Notes: generated by a model not told the origin, from the sequence alone. Shown: positions 34,407 to 44,566, numbered from the stretch's first letter. The stretch is DNA of 64,000 nucleotides from Rhodocyclaceae bacterium (GCA_006218025.1 VBWA01000007.1:1-64000), one strand, 5' to 3'. Numbers and translations: made by a program.

Positions 34407-34432
34407 CAGGTCATTACTTCGACTTTTTGGAT

Positions 34433-34449
34433 ATATTATTCAATAATAT
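34433..34449. promoter_or_regulatory. A/T-rich palindrome in nhaR-htpX gap
   Basis: ATATTATT-c-AATAATAT is a 17-nt odd palindrome in otherwise G+C-rich DNA. Its T-N11-A character fits a LysR-type operator, so NhaR autoregulation and control of htpX are possible. Confidence 0.5.
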
Positions 34450-34478
34450 TCGATTTGTGCGATGTCTTCACCTCCCCT

Positions 34479-34490
34479 AGACTGCAGTCT
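34479..34490. repeat. 12-bp palindrome before htpX
   Basis: AGACTGCAGTCT is a perfect palindrome 27 nt upstream of the htpX ATG. It may be an operator or RNA stem near the ribosome-binding site; the function is unknown. Confidence 0.35.
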
Positions 34491-34516
34491 GGATAAGTCT
34501 TTGAAGGAGTGCATTC

Positions 34517-35398
34517 ATGAAACGCATCGTGCTGCTTGTCGCCACCAATCTGGCGATCATGCTCGTACTGGGCATCGTCACGACCCTGACCGGGGCCAAC
34601 CGCTTCTTCACCGGGGCGGGCCTCGACCTGGGCAAACTGCTGCTGTTCGCCGCGATCCTGGGCTTCGGCGGCGCCTTCCTGTCGCTGTGGATGTCGAAAA
34701 CCATTGCCAAATGGAGCACGGGCGCGCGCGTGATCGAGACGCCGCAGACCTCGACCGAGTTCTGGCTGTTCGAGACCGTGCGCCGCCTGTCCGAGAAGGC
34801 CGGTCTGCCGATGCCCGAGCTTGCGATCTACGAAGGGGAGCCCAACGCCTTCGCCACCGGCGCCAGCCGCAACAATTCGCTGGTCGCCGTGTCCACCGGC
34901 CTGCTGCAGACCATGACACGCGAGGAAGCCGAGGCGGTGATCGCCCACGAGGTGGCGCACATCGGCAACGGCGACATGGTGACGCTGACCCTGATCCAGG
35001 GCGTGGTCAACACCTTCGTCTTCTTCCTCGCCCGCGTCGTCGGCTACCTGGTGGATTCCTTCCTGCGCCGCGGCGATCAGGAGTCCTCAGGGCCCGGCAT
35101 TGGCTACATGATCACCGTGGTCGTTTGCGACATCGTCTTCGGCATTCTCGCCAGCGTCGTCGTCATGTATTTCTCGCGCCAGCGCGAGTTCCGTGCCGAT
35201 GCCGGCGCCGCGCAGTTGATGGGCTCGCCGCAACCGATGATGGCCGCCCTGCGGCGCCTGGGCGGCATGGAGCCGGGCGCACTGCCGCAGAACGTCGCCA
35301 CCGCCGGCATCAACGGACGCCCGGGCTGGATGGCGCTGTTCTCCAGCCACCCGCCGCTGGAGGAGCGCATCGCCGCATTGGCCGGCTCGCGCCGGTAA
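34517..35398 (+). CDS. htpX: membrane metalloprotease HtpX
   Basis: Zinc protease of 293 residues (M48 family) in the inner membrane that degrades misfolded membrane proteins. Two N-terminal membrane segments precede the catalytic motif [15 protein letters not shown], with two further segments and the downstream zinc-binding [16 protein letters not shown]. The ATG at 34517 follows GAAGGAG. The next gene is a YccA-like protein, also linked to FtsH-dependent membrane quality control. Confidence 0.96.
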   Translation: MKRIVLLVATNLAIMLVLGIVTTLTGANRFFTGAGLDLGKLLLFAAILGFGGAFLSLWMSKTIAKWSTGARVIETPQTSTEFWLFETVRRLSEKAGLPMPELAIYEGEPNAFATGASRNNSLVAVSTGLLQTMTREEAEAVIAHEVAHIGNGDMVTLTLIQGVVNTFVFFLARVVGYLVDSFLRRGDQESSGPGIGYMITVVVCDIVFGILASVVVMYFSRQREFRADAGAAQLMGSPQPMMAALRRLGGMEPGALPQNVATAGINGRPGWMALFSSHPPLEERIAALAGSRR

Positions 35399-35450
35399 GA
35401 CTCACCCCGCCGATCCGACTGACACGTTTCCCCACCGCAAGGAGAATCAG

Positions 35451-36143
35451 ATGACAAACCCGAACCTCGCCCCTGTCACCGACATGCGCAGCATCGCGCA
35501 TGCCGGCGCCGAATCCCTGCTCGCCACCAACAAGGTGATCCGCAACACCTACATGCTGCTGTCCATGACGCTGCTGTTCGCCGCCGTCACCGCAAGCGCA
35601 GCAGTGGCATTGAGGCTGCCGCACCCCGGCCTGGTGCTGACGCTGATCGGCTATTTCGGTCTGCTGTTCGCCACCACCAAGCTGCGCAACAGCGGCTGGG
35701 GACTGGTTGCGGTCTTCGCTCTGACGGGCTTCATGGGCTACACGCTGGGGCCCATCGTCAGCCACTACCTGGGCCTGCCCAACGGCGGGCAGACGGTGAT
35801 GACGGCTATGGCCGGCACGGCCGCCATATTCCTCGGGATGTCCGGCTATGCGCTGATCACCCGCAAGGATTTCAGCTTCATGGGCGGCTTCCTGACCGCC
35901 GGCATTCTGGTTGCCTTCGCCGCCGGCCTTGGCGCGATCTTCTTCGAGATTCCGGCGCTGTCGCTGACCGTCTCGGCCGCCTTCGTGCTGCTGATGTCCG
36001 GCCTCATCCTCTTCGAGACCAGCAATATCATCCACGGCGGCGAAACCAACTACGTGATGGCGACGGTCACGCTCTTCGTTTCGATCTTCAACCTCTTCAC
36101 CAGCCTGCTGCAACTGCTCGGCTTCATCAACAGCAGCGACTGA
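35451..36143 (+). CDS. Bax inhibitor-1/YccA family membrane protein
   Basis: Polytopic protein of 230 residues with seven hydrophobic segments, typical of the Bax inhibitor-1 family (RNTYMLLSMTLLFAAVTASA at the start of segment one; SNIIHGGETNYVMATVTL before the last segment). In E. coli YccA is a substrate and modulator of FtsH. Gene order htpX-yccA implies a shared role in membrane proteostasis. A strong hairpin terminator follows. Confidence 0.92.
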   Translation: MTNPNLAPVTDMRSIAHAGAESLLATNKVIRNTYMLLSMTLLFAAVTASAAVALRLPHPGLVLTLIGYFGLLFATTKLRNSGWGLVAVFALTGFMGYTLGPIVSHYLGLPNGGQTVMTAMAGTAAIFLGMSGYALITRKDFSFMGGFLTAGILVAFAAGLGAIFFEIPALSLTVSAAFVLLMSGLILFETSNIIHGGETNYVMATVTLFVSIFNLFTSLLQLLGFINSSD

Positions 36144-36151
36144 ACCCTCAA

Positions 36152-36184
36152 CGGCGGGCGCGCGAGCAGCCCGCCGCGTCTTTT
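36152..36184 (+). terminator. terminator after the YccA-like gene
   Basis: CGGCGGGC and GCCCGCCG make an 8-bp stem around a 9-nt loop, followed by CGTCTTTT. It is an intrinsic terminator for the htpX-yccA transcript, or part of a terC leader. Confidence 0.65.
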
Positions 36185-36222
36185 CGCCATCGGTGCTCCG
36201 GTCACCATGGCGGCTTTTTCTT
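36185..36222 (+). terminator. hairpin with U-tract just before terC
   Basis: CGCCAT (36185-36190) pairs with ATGGCG (36207-36212), with an inner GGTG/CACC stem, followed by GCTTTTTCTTTT. The T-run ends only 15 nt before the TerC start, which is unusual for an ordinary terminator and suggests an attenuator in the leader of terC. Confidence 0.6.
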
Positions 36223-36236
36223 TTGGCTGACCGATC

Positions 36237-36989
36237 ATGATCGAACTCCTGCTCACACCCGAAGTCTGGATTGCCTTCTTCACGCTGACCGCGCTGGAAC
36301 TGGTGCTGGGCATCGACAACATCATCTTCATTTCCATCCTCGTCGACAAACTGCCGCGCGAAAAACAGGAACTCGCCCGGCGCATAGGCCTGTTTCTGGC
36401 CATGTTCATGCGCATCGGACTGCTGCTGGTGCTGTCGTGGATCGTCGGCCTGACCGCGCCGGTGTTTACGCTGCTGGGCCAGGACATTTCCGGGCGCGAC
36501 CTGATCCTGATCTCGGGCGGCCTGTTCCTGATCTGGAAGAGTACCGGCGAGGTGCATCAGTTGCTCGAAGGCGAGGAGGGCGGAGCTTCGCGCAGCGTGC
36601 CGTCGAGTTTCGTCGCCGTCATCGGCCAGATCATCGTGATCGACCTCGTCTTCTCGCTCGATTCGATCATCACGGCGGTCGGCATGGTGAGCGAAGTCGC
36701 GGTGATGATTGCCGCGGTGGTCGCTTCGGTCGGCCTGATGATGGTGTTCGCTTCGGCCATCGGCCGCTTCGTTTCCGATCATCCGACGATCAAGATGCTG
36801 GCGCTGTCCTTCCTCGTCGTCGTCGGCGTCGTGCTGATTGCCGACGGTTTCGGCCACCACGTGCCGAAGGGCTACATCTACTTCGCGATGGCCTTCTCGG
36901 TCGGGGTCGAGATGCTCAACATACGCATGCGCAAGAAGGCGGTTAAGCCGGTCAGCCTGCACGAGCCCTATGTCCGTGAACAGGCCTGA
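36237..36989 (+). CDS. TerC family membrane protein
   Basis: Polytopic protein of 250 residues of the TerC family (TALELVLGIDNIIFISILVD, IVIDLVFSLDSIITAVGMVS, with acidic residues in membrane segments). Members are implicated in metal (manganese) export and metalation of exported proteins. Only a weak ribosome-binding site is seen before the ATG. Two hairpins with T-runs are packed in the 93-nt gap upstream. Family members are frequently preceded by Mn-sensing yybP-ykoY riboswitches, but I do not see the conserved loop sequence with certainty. Confidence 0.92.
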   Translation: MIELLLTPEVWIAFFTLTALELVLGIDNIIFISILVDKLPREKQELARRIGLFLAMFMRIGLLLVLSWIVGLTAPVFTLLGQDISGRDLILISGGLFLIWKSTGEVHQLLEGEEGGASRSVPSSFVAVIGQIIVIDLVFSLDSIITAVGMVSEVAVMIAAVVASVGLMMVFASAIGRFVSDHPTIKMLALSFLVVVGVVLIADGFGHHVPKGYIYFAMAFSVGVEMLNIRMRKKAVKPVSLHEPYVREQA

Positions 36990-36995
36990 AGCGGG

Positions 36996-37685
36996 CTAGT
37001 CGGCCGCGACGAGCTCGATCAGCTCGCTCAAGCGCGAAATCATGTGATCGGGCGGATCGCCGGCGAATTCTGCGTCGGCACACTCTCCGCCCCTGATGAT
37101 CGCCACGGGCAGGCCCGCGGCCCGCGCACCGCGCACGTCGGCACGGCTATCGCCGACGAAGAGCACCGTATCCGGCGCAAGCTGCCAGTCCGAGAGCACC
37201 CGCAGGATTCCCTCCGCGCGGGGCTTCATGAAGCTCACGTCGTCGCGGCTGACCACCGGCGACAAGGAGTCGGCGAAGCGGAAACGCTTCAAGGCCGCGA
37301 CGAGCGCGTCGCGCCCTATATTGCTGACCATCCCGACCCGCATGTTTCCCGCACGAAGCTGGCGCAGCAACTCCACCGCATCCGCACGCGGCGCCCATCG
37401 GGTCAGTGCGTCGGCGTCCCACCGGTCGTAAATCGGACCGACGGCTGCACGCAATTCGGCCTGGCTTCCCTGCTCTGACCTTAGATCGGCGGCGGCATTC
37501 CACATGGTGGCGTAATTGCCGTGCGAAAACTCGTCGCCGGAAAACCCGAGCCCGGCAAATGCGCGGCGCAACTCGTCTTCGGCGGGCGCCAGCCGCCACT
37601 GAAAATCCACCAGCGTGCCCTCGAAGTCGAAGATGACCGCCTGATAGGCGAGGCTCGCAGAACTGGTACGGGATGTCGGCTGCAT
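36996..37685 (-). CDS. HAD family hydrolase
   Basis: Protein of 229 residues from ATG 37685. HAD motifs are motif I VIFDFEGTLVD, motif II VSNIGRD, motif III FMKPRAEG and motif IV FVGDSRADVRGAR. The second residue of the usual DxD pair in motif I is Glu (codon GAG) where Asp is expected, so the usual acid/base is altered. The substrate is unknown; phosphoglycolate phosphatase-like proteins have a similar layout. An in-frame start at 37727 exists but has no family sequence. It converges on terC with a 6-nt gap. Confidence 0.82.
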   Translation of the reverse strand: MQPTSRTSSASLAYQAVIFDFEGTLVDFQWRLAPAEDELRRAFAGLGFSGDEFSHGNYATMWNAAADLRSEQGSQAELRAAVGPIYDRWDADALTRWAPRADAVELLRQLRAGNMRVGMVSNIGRDALVAALKRFRFADSLSPVVSRDDVSFMKPRAEGILRVLSDWQLAPDTVLFVGDSRADVRGARAAGLPVAIIRGGECADAEFAGDPPDHMISRLSELIELVAAD

Positions 37686-37745
37686 GAGGGCCAGTATCTT
37701 CAGTATCTGCCGCCGGGTCAAACGCAACCGGCTGGCAACAGATCT

Positions 37746-38396
37746 CTACGCAGCCGTCCTGGGGTAGCCCACAGTCTGCGACAGCAATACCTGCTGGTCA
37801 TGCGTCAGGCCGAGCGCATCGGCGATCGCCGCGCGGTCGATCCAGGCGCGAATCACCGTCGCCAGCCCGTTGCCGGCGGCAAACAGATACACGTTCTGCG
37901 CGATCGCGCCGGCGGCGGCCGACGCATAGGACTCGCGCTGCGCCACCGGGATCAGGCCCATTCGTGCATGGTCGGCGACGTAGACGAGATCCAGCGGCGC
38001 CTCGTCGACGAAATCCTGGTAGCCGGTGACGCTGCGCAAGTCGCTTGCCGCCACGAGGTCCAGCCGGTTCGCCACCGCGTCATAGCGATAGGCTCCGGAA
38101 GGCAGCGCGACGAACACGTCTATCTCCTGCGCATTCAGCGCCGAGGGGGCGGTGCGGCCACCGCCGGCCCGGTTGATGCCATAGGCCGCCCAGAGCAGGT
38201 TCGACAGCAGCGCCATGGGCAGCGCCTCGGGCGCGAACTCGCGCGCCGAGTGCCGGAGGGCCAGCGCCTCCATCAGGGGCAGGCCTCCTTGCACTGCAGG
38301 CTGCGGCAGTGAAATCGAAGTCGCAGAGTCGCCCGTGGCAGGCTTGGGTCGCAAGGCACCCATCATGCCGAGCGCAATCTTGGTCAAGGTGGTCAT
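37746..38396 (-). CDS. nitroreductase family protein (SagB/ThcOx-like)
   Basis: FMN-dependent oxidoreductase-type protein of 216 residues with the nitroreductase pattern RHSAREFAPEALPMALLSNLLWAAYG, a lid region (ASAAAGAIAQNVYLFAAGNG) and a C-terminal ALGLTHDQQVLLSQTVGYP. SagB/ThcOx-like proteins act on small or ring-containing substrates; this one has no partner and is likely a stand-alone oxidoreductase. The ATG at 38396 has CGGAGG six bases upstream. Confidence 0.85.
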   Translation of the reverse strand: MTTLTKIALGMMGALRPKPATGDSATSISLPQPAVQGGLPLMEALALRHSAREFAPEALPMALLSNLLWAAYGINRAGGGRTAPSALNAQEIDVFVALPSGAYRYDAVANRLDLVAASDLRSVTGYQDFVDEAPLDLVYVADHARMGLIPVAQRESYASAAAGAIAQNVYLFAAGNGLATVIRAWIDRAAIADALGLTHDQQVLLSQTVGYPRTAA

Positions 38397-38663
38397 GGCT
38401 TGCCTCCGTTCATTCCTGATACAGGCATGGTAGCGGCCCAATAATAGTCCGCACGGGCAAAAAAAATCCGGCAGGATCTCTCGGGCCGGAGGTTTAAACC
38501 CCGCATTGCGCGAGGATGGAGTAGGAGGTTCAGGGCGAATCAACGCCGCTTTGCAATTGGAATAAAGCATACGGTCGGGCAGTCCGCACAGGAATACCGG
38601 CAAGCGCGTATTTTGACTACCGGGATCAGGGTAGAGACGGCGCCGCTACCACCCGACTGGCGT
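38397..38663. other. intergenic region, nothing recognised
   Basis: About 267 nt between the nitroreductase and NlpC/P60 genes, with a run of A residues near 38460 and no credible coding frame. I see no known RNA motif or strong operator. Confidence 0.4.
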
Positions 38664-39206
38664 CTATTCGAAGTAAGTCCGCCCTTCCTCGAAGCGCGCG
38701 GCAAACCAGCCGCTCTTCAGGCTTTCGGTGCGCACCTTGCCGCGACTGTTGGGTGCATGCACGAAGCGCTCGTCGCCGATGTAGATGCCGACATGCGAGT
38801 AGGGTTTGTTGCGGGTGTTGAAGAAGACCAGGTCGCCGGGGCGCAGCTGCGATGCCGGCACGGGCTTGCCCTGGCGGGCCAGATCGGCGGCCGAGCCGGC
38901 GAGTTGCATGTCGACCGACTTCTGGTAGACGTAGCTGACCATGCCGCTGCAATCGAGCCCGGCCTCCGGATTCTTGCCGCCGAAACGGTAGCCGGTTTCA
39001 ACCAGCCCGAGCGCAAACAGTACTACGTCGTTAGCCCTGTCGTTGATGCCCGTGGTCGTACCAGCTTCGATCGCCGTACCGCCAGCGCCGACTGCTGAAA
39101 CTACGGTTGCAGGCGCCTGCTTGCCATAAGGCAGGACGCCACACGCGCCCAATACCAAGGTCGAGCTGGCGAGCAGTGCAGCAAGCGAATAGCGGGAAGC
39201 TGACAT
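38664..39206 (-). CDS. NlpC/P60 family lipoprotein (peptidoglycan hydrolase)
   Basis: Lipoprotein of 180 residues. A signal peptide ends in the lipobox VLGAC. The catalytic domain carries the NlpC/P60 triad: Cys in GLDCSGMVSYVYQ, His in YSHVGIYIGDERFVH, and a second His in VHAPNSRGK. It probably cleaves peptide cross-bridges of peptidoglycan in the outer periplasm. The flexible stretch between lipid anchor and domain is made from a perfect copy of the dispersed repeat (Val-Gly-Ala-Gly-Gly-Thr-Ala). Confidence 0.92.
   Translation of the reverse strand: MSASRYSLAALLASSTLVLGACGVLPYGKQAPATVVSAVGAGGTAIEAGTTTGINDRANDVVLFALGLVETGYRFGGKNPEAGLDCSGMVSYVYQKSVDMQLAGSAADLARQGKPVPASQLRPGDLVFFNTRNKPYSHVGIYIGDERFVHAPNSRGKVRTESLKSGWFAARFEEGRTYFE
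39071..39093 (+). repeat. dispersed 23-nt repeat, perfect copy, in NlpC lipoprotein linker
   Basis: Perfect match to the consensus. The minus-strand reading frame gives Val-Gly-Ala-Gly-Gly-Thr-Ala in the linker between anchor and catalytic domain. Confidence 0.8.
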
Positions 39207-39265
39207 GGGAGCAAATCTAATCCGCTACACTGGTGTCGATAAACCCAAGCAAGGCAGAAAATCTC

Positions 39266-40396
39266 ATGCAAATCCGCGCCGCCGTCCTCAGCCAGATGGA
39301 AACCCCGCGCCCCTATGTGCAAACGCGACCGATCGCGATCGAGACGGTAAACCTCGCCGGCCCCGGGCCGAATGAAGTGCTGGTAAAAATTACGGCGGCC
39401 GGCCTCTGCCATTCCGACCTGTCGATCGTCAATGGCGACCGCCCGCGGCCGATGCCGATGGCGCTCGGCCATGAAGCCGCCGGCATCGTCGAGGAAACCG
39501 GACCCGGCGTCACCGACCTGGTGCGCGGCGATTCCGTGGCGCTGGTTTTCGTCCCCAGTTGCGGCCATTGCCTGCCCTGCCTCGAAGGCCGTCCCGCCCT
39601 GTGCGAACCCGGCGCCGCAGCCAACACGGCGGGCACCATGGTCGGCGGCCATCGCCATCTGTCGCGCAGCGACGGCACGCCGCTGAATCATCAGGTCGGC
39701 GTTTCCTGCTTCGCCGAATATGCCGTGTGCAATCGCGGCAGCCTGGTCAAGGTGAGGCCCGACCTGCCGCCGGACGTCGCGGCGATCTTCGGCTGCGCGG
39801 TGCTGACCGGCGTCGGCGCGGCGATCAACTCGGCGCAGATTCGTCTCGGTCAGACCGTCGCCGTGGTGGGCTTGGGCGGTGTCGGCCTGTCCGCCGTGCT
39901 CGGCGCGCTGGCCGCCGGCGCGCGGCAAGTCATCGCCGTCGATACCCTGCCGGCGAAACTAGCAACCGCGCTGGCGCTGGGCGCGACGCAAGCCTTCCGT
40001 GCCGACGATCCCGATCTCGTGGCGCAGATCAAGGCCGCGACCAAGGGCGGCGTGGATATCGCCATCGAAGCGGCCAGTTCGGTGCAGGCGCTCGACGCGG
40101 CCTACAAGATGACCCGGCGCGGCGGCACCACGATCACCTGCAGCCTGCCGCCGCCGAGCCACACCTTCAACGTGCCGGCGGTGAACCTCGTCGCCGAAGA
40201 ACGCACGCTGAAGGGCAGCTACCTCGGCTCGGCGGTGCCGGCGCGCGACATTCCGCGCTACATCGAGCTGTTCAAGGCCGGCCGCCTGCCGGTGGACAAG
40301 CTCATCACCCATCGCCTGAAGCTCGACCAGATCAACGAGGGCTTCGACCGGCTGGCCTCGGGCGAGGCTGTGCGCCAGGTCATTCTGTTCGACTGA
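39266..40396 (+). CDS. zinc-dependent alcohol dehydrogenase
   Basis: Medium-chain dehydrogenase of 376 residues. The catalytic zinc site is [10 protein letters not shown] and [12 protein letters not shown], the structural zinc loop is [15 protein letters not shown], and the NAD-binding strand is [14 protein letters not shown]. Such enzymes interconvert alcohols and aldehydes in the cytoplasm. The N-terminus [11 protein letters not shown] begins at ATG 39266 about 59 nt after the divergent lipoprotein gene. It precedes metK by 13 nt. Confidence 0.93.
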   Translation: MQIRAAVLSQMETPRPYVQTRPIAIETVNLAGPGPNEVLVKITAAGLCHSDLSIVNGDRPRPMPMALGHEAAGIVEETGPGVTDLVRGDSVALVFVPSCGHCLPCLEGRPALCEPGAAANTAGTMVGGHRHLSRSDGTPLNHQVGVSCFAEYAVCNRGSLVKVRPDLPPDVAAIFGCAVLTGVGAAINSAQIRLGQTVAVVGLGGVGLSAVLGALAAGARQVIAVDTLPAKLATALALGATQAFRADDPDLVAQIKAATKGGVDIAIEAASSVQALDAAYKMTRRGGTTITCSLPPPSHTFNVPAVNLVAEERTLKGSYLGSAVPARDIPRYIELFKAGRLPVDKLITHRLKLDQINEGFDRLASGEAVRQVILFD

Positions 40397-40409
40397 GGCG
40401 GATTCGGCG

Positions 40410-41588
<1,179 letters not shown>

Positions 41589-41608
41589 CTCATGAGAAGG
41601 AGAGCGAA

Positions 41609-42139
41609 ATGTCGAACCGTTCTACGGCCGCTGTGAGAATTACCCGTCGATGCCTGCTCGGACTGGGCGCCGCCGCCTTGCTGCTGTCCGCATGCAGCGG
41701 CACTCAGTTCCAGTCCGCCGCCACCGGCACGAAAGTCGAAGCGAAGCAGGTCGTGGCTCTGGTCTACTCCCAGGCGCCCGACACGGAAATCGACAAGCTG
41801 CTCTATTCCGGCGGCGATCTCACCCGCGCCATCAAGCGTATGCGTGATCGCTACCCGCAGCTCAAGCCCTGGCTCGACCTTGGGGTCATCGGCAACACCG
41901 CCAGCGGCTTCATCGCCCTGCGCGATCCTGCGCAGCGCAATCAGGTGCGCGACCTCATGTCGAAGGAAAACCGCGATCGGTCATTGCTCTACCGTGAGAC
42001 ATCGGAGGCCGTGGGATACGATGACGCGCATCCGGACTGGCTGCCCTACGTGTACTTCAGCTTCGGCACCGAGTGGGTAGGGCAGGGGCCGGCGGGATGG
42101 TGGTGGCTGAACGAACGCCGGCAGTGGCTGCAGAAGTGA
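41609..42139 (+). CDS. YdbL-like (DUF1318-type) lipoprotein
   Basis: Protein of 176 residues. The N-terminus is a twin-arginine-containing signal (VRITRRCLLGLGAAALLLSAC) with a lipobox at LLSAC. The mature part has a YdbL-like block (GVIGNTASGFIALRDPAQRNQVRDLM) and ends in a Trp-rich tail (GPAGWWWLNERRQWLQ). Function unknown; in some species YdbL-type genes accompany YdbH/YnbE outer-membrane lipid transport genes, which are not visible here. The ATG at 41609 has GAAGGAG eight bases upstream. Confidence 0.6.
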   Translation: MSNRSTAAVRITRRCLLGLGAAALLLSACSGTQFQSAATGTKVEAKQVVALVYSQAPDTEIDKLLYSGGDLTRAIKRMRDRYPQLKPWLDLGVIGNTASGFIALRDPAQRNQVRDLMSKENRDRSLLYRETSEAVGYDDAHPDWLPYVYFSFGTEWVGQGPAGWWWLNERRQWLQK

Positions 42140-42200
42140 GGCCGGCTTGTCGGCGAGCTTGTCGCTGTTTCGGCGTGGGTGGCCCGGCTGACCCGGCGTC

Positions 42201-42599
42201 CTAGGCGCCCGTCGGCACCTCGCGCTTGCTGCCGTCATCGTTGATGGCAACGTAGGTGAATTGCGCTTCGGTAACCTTGACCACCACAGGATTGGCCGGA
42301 TGGCGCTCTGCATAAACCTGCACATCCACCGTGATCGAAGTCCTGCCGACCTTCACCACGTCGGCATAGAAGCTGACGATGTCGCCGACCGAGATCGGCT
42401 GCTTGAACAGGAAGGACTGCACCGCGACGGTGGCGATGCGGCCGCGCGCGCGGCGCATTGCCGGAATTGCCGCGGCGATGTCGCATTGCGCCATGACCCA
42501 GCCGCCGAAAATGTCGCCGTTGCCGTTCATGTCGGCCGGCATCGGCATCACGCGCAGCACGGGCTCGCGCCCCGGAATCTTTACGCCTTCGTGGCCCAT
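42201..42599 (-). CDS. acyl-CoA thioesterase (YciA/hotdog family)
   Basis: Protein of 132 residues. The YciA-like hotdog pattern is MPADMNGNGDIFGGWVMAQCD with a following strand GRIATVAVQSFLFKQPISVGD. It hydrolyses acyl-CoA to free acid and CoA, probably as a safety valve for the operon. Its ATG overlaps the FadJ stop by one base (TGATG). Confidence 0.9.
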   Translation of the reverse strand: MGHEGVKIPGREPVLRVMPMPADMNGNGDIFGGWVMAQCDIAAAIPAMRRARGRIATVAVQSFLFKQPISVGDIVSFYADVVKVGRTSITVDVQVYAERHPANPVVVKVTEAQFTYVAINDDGSKREVPTGA

Positions 42600-44566
42600 C
42601 AGCGGCCTCCGTTGTTCAGATAGTTCATCGGGCCGCCAGTATACGGCGCAAAGCCGGTGCCGAAAATCACGCCGGCGTCTGCCAGTTCGGCATCGGCGAC
42701 GACGCCGGCCGATACCAGCCGGTGCGTGGCATCGAGCAGGGGTTTGATCAGGCGCTGCGCCATTGCCGCATTTGCCGTGTCGCCAGCGCCGACTCCTGAC
42801 TTCTGCGCCTTGCCATCCACCCAGTTGTAGAAGCCCTTGCCTGACTTCTTGCCCAGGTTTCCGGCGCCGACCAGCTCGACGAGCTTCTGCGGCGGATCCG
42901 ACTCGCCGACCAGTTGTCGCCCCGCCGCCACGGCGACATCGAGGCCGACCGTGTCGGCCAGTTCGATCGGTCCCATGGGCATGCCGAAGGCCAGCATCGC
43001 GGCATCGATGGTTTCGGGCGCGATGCCTTCGTCGATGCAGCGCATCGCCTCGTGCATGTAGGGCGCGAGCGCGGCATTGACCAGGAAGCCCGGCGCGTCC
43101 TTGACCGGCAGCGGTAATTTGTCGACGCCGCGCACGAAGGCGGCGGCCTTCTGCGCCGCTTCCGGTGAGGTGATCTCGCCGGCCACCACTTCGACCAGCG
43201 GCATCATCGCCACCGGATTGAAGAAGTGAATGCCGACCAGACGCGAGGGATCCTTGAACTTCGCCGCGATGTCAGCGAGCTTCAGCGACGAGGTGTTGGA
43301 TGCAAGCAGCGCATCGGGCTTGGCGCGCATCTCGATATCGGCGAACAGCGCCTGCTTGGCGTCGAGGTTCTCGAAAATCGCCTCGATGATCACGTCGGCC
43401 CGGCGCACGCCGTCCCCTTTCGGATCTGCAATCAGCCGGTCGAGCGCGAAGCGCGCCAGCTTCTTGTCGCGCAGTTTCCGCTCGAAGAACTTCTCGGCGC
43501 GGCCGACGGCCGGCGCGATGCGTTCCACGGACTGGTCCTGCAGCGTCACGGTCATGCCGCGCAGCACGCACCAGGCGGCAATGTCACCGCCCATGACGCC
43601 GGCACCGACCACATGCACATGACGCGGCGCGAAGTTCTCCCCGGTTTGGCCACTGAGTTTGCCGAAGCCCTTGAGCCGGTCCTGCAGGAAAAAGACGCGG
43701 ATCAAATTGCGCGTGGTCGGGTGCATCACCAGCGCATCGAGCGAGGTCGGCCGCTCGGCCGGCACCGCCAGCGTGTTGCCGCCGTAGTTCTGCCACTGGT
43801 CGATGATCGCCCAGGGCGCCGGATAGTGTTCCTGCCGCGCACGCTTCGCCACCTGTTTCCGGGCGCCGCTGGCAACGAAACCCTTGAGCGGGCCGTTCAT
43901 CAGCTTCTGCATGAACGGGAGCTGCGACTGGCGCGCCGGCTTGCCCGAGAGCACCATCATGCGCGCGGCGTTGTCCATGACGCGCGGCGGCACGCAGGCG
44001 TCGGTGAGGCCCATTTTCTTCGCGCGTTTGGCGTCGATGTTCTTGCCGGTCAGCATCATGTCCATGGCCGCCGCCGGGCCGACGATTTGCGGCAAACGCA
44101 GCATGCCGCCCCAACCCGGAACGATGCCGAGCATGACTTCCGGCAGCGCGAACTTGGTGCCGGGTTCATCGACCGCGATGCGGTAGCGGCAGGCCAGCGC
44201 CAGCTCGGTGCCGCCGCCCATGCAGTGGCCGCGTACCAGCGCCAGCGTCGGGTAGTTCACGGCGGCGAGACGGTTGTACAAGTCCCAGCCGCGCTTGACC
44301 AAGGCGCGTGCCTTTTCCGGCGTATCGGACGCGACGAATTCCTCGATGTTGGCGCCGGCGATGAAGCCGGCCGCCTTGGCCGATTTGAAGATCAGGCCCC
44401 TGGGCGGATTCTTCTCGCATTCGTCGAGGATCAGGCCCAGCTCGGCCATGACATCGGCGCCCAGCGTATTGGTCGAGGAATCGGCGGTATCGAGGACGGC
44501 CCATGCCACTCCCGCATTTGCGTCGCCGGCTTCGCGTTCGAGGCGCCAGTGCTTGAAGTTGCTCAT
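42599..44566 (-). CDS. bifunctional enoyl-CoA hydratase / 3-hydroxyacyl-CoA dehydrogenase (FadJ type)
   Basis: Enzyme of 655 residues. The N-terminal crotonase domain carries GFIAGANIEEFVASD and GHCMGGGTELALACRYR, followed by a Rossmann dehydrogenase (HVVGAGVMGGDIAAWCVLRG, ASNTSSLKLADIAAKF). It overlaps the MaoC-like gene by 4 nt and the thioesterase gene by 1. Near the C-terminus a linker formed by a copy of the dispersed repeat encodes Val-Gly-Ala-Gly-Asp-Thr-Ala between the dehydrogenase and the final helical segment. Confidence 0.94.
   Translation of the reverse strand: MSNFKHWRLEREAGDANAGVAWAVLDTADSSTNTLGADVMAELGLILDECEKNPPRGLIFKSAKAAGFIAGANIEEFVASDTPEKARALVKRGWDLYNRLAAVNYPTLALVRGHCMGGGTELALACRYRIAVDEPGTKFALPEVMLGIVPGWGGMLRLPQIVGPAAAMDMMLTGKNIDAKRAKKMGLTDACVPPRVMDNAARMMVLSGKPARQSQLPFMQKLMNGPLKGFVASGARKQVAKRARQEHYPAPWAIIDQWQNYGGNTLAVPAERPTSLDALVMHPTTRNLIRVFFLQDRLKGFGKLSGQTGENFAPRHVHVVGAGVMGGDIAAWCVLRGMTVTLQDQSVERIAPAVGRAEKFFERKLRDKKLARFALDRLIADPKGDGVRRADVIIEAIFENLDAKQALFADIEMRAKPDALLASNTSSLKLADIAAKFKDPSRLVGIHFFNPVAMMPLVEVVAGEITSPEAAQKAAAFVRGVDKLPLPVKDAPGFLVNAALAPYMHEAMRCIDEGIAPETIDAAMLAFGMPMGPIELADTVGLDVAVAAGRQLVGESDPPQKLVELVGAGNLGKKSGKGFYNWVDGKAQKSGVGAGDTANAAMAQRLIKPLLDATHRLVSAGVVADAELADAGVIFGTGFAPYTGGPMNYLNNGGR
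42772..42794 (+). repeat. dispersed 23-nt repeat in FadJ-type gene
   Basis: 20 of 23 positions match. The coding strand reads Val-Gly-Ala-Gly-Asp-Thr-Ala in a C-terminal linker. Confidence 0.72.

Noticed and set aside
38632-38654. Possible extra copy of the 23-nt repeat (AGACGGCGCC...)
   Set aside because: Too many mismatches and no core match; likely chance.
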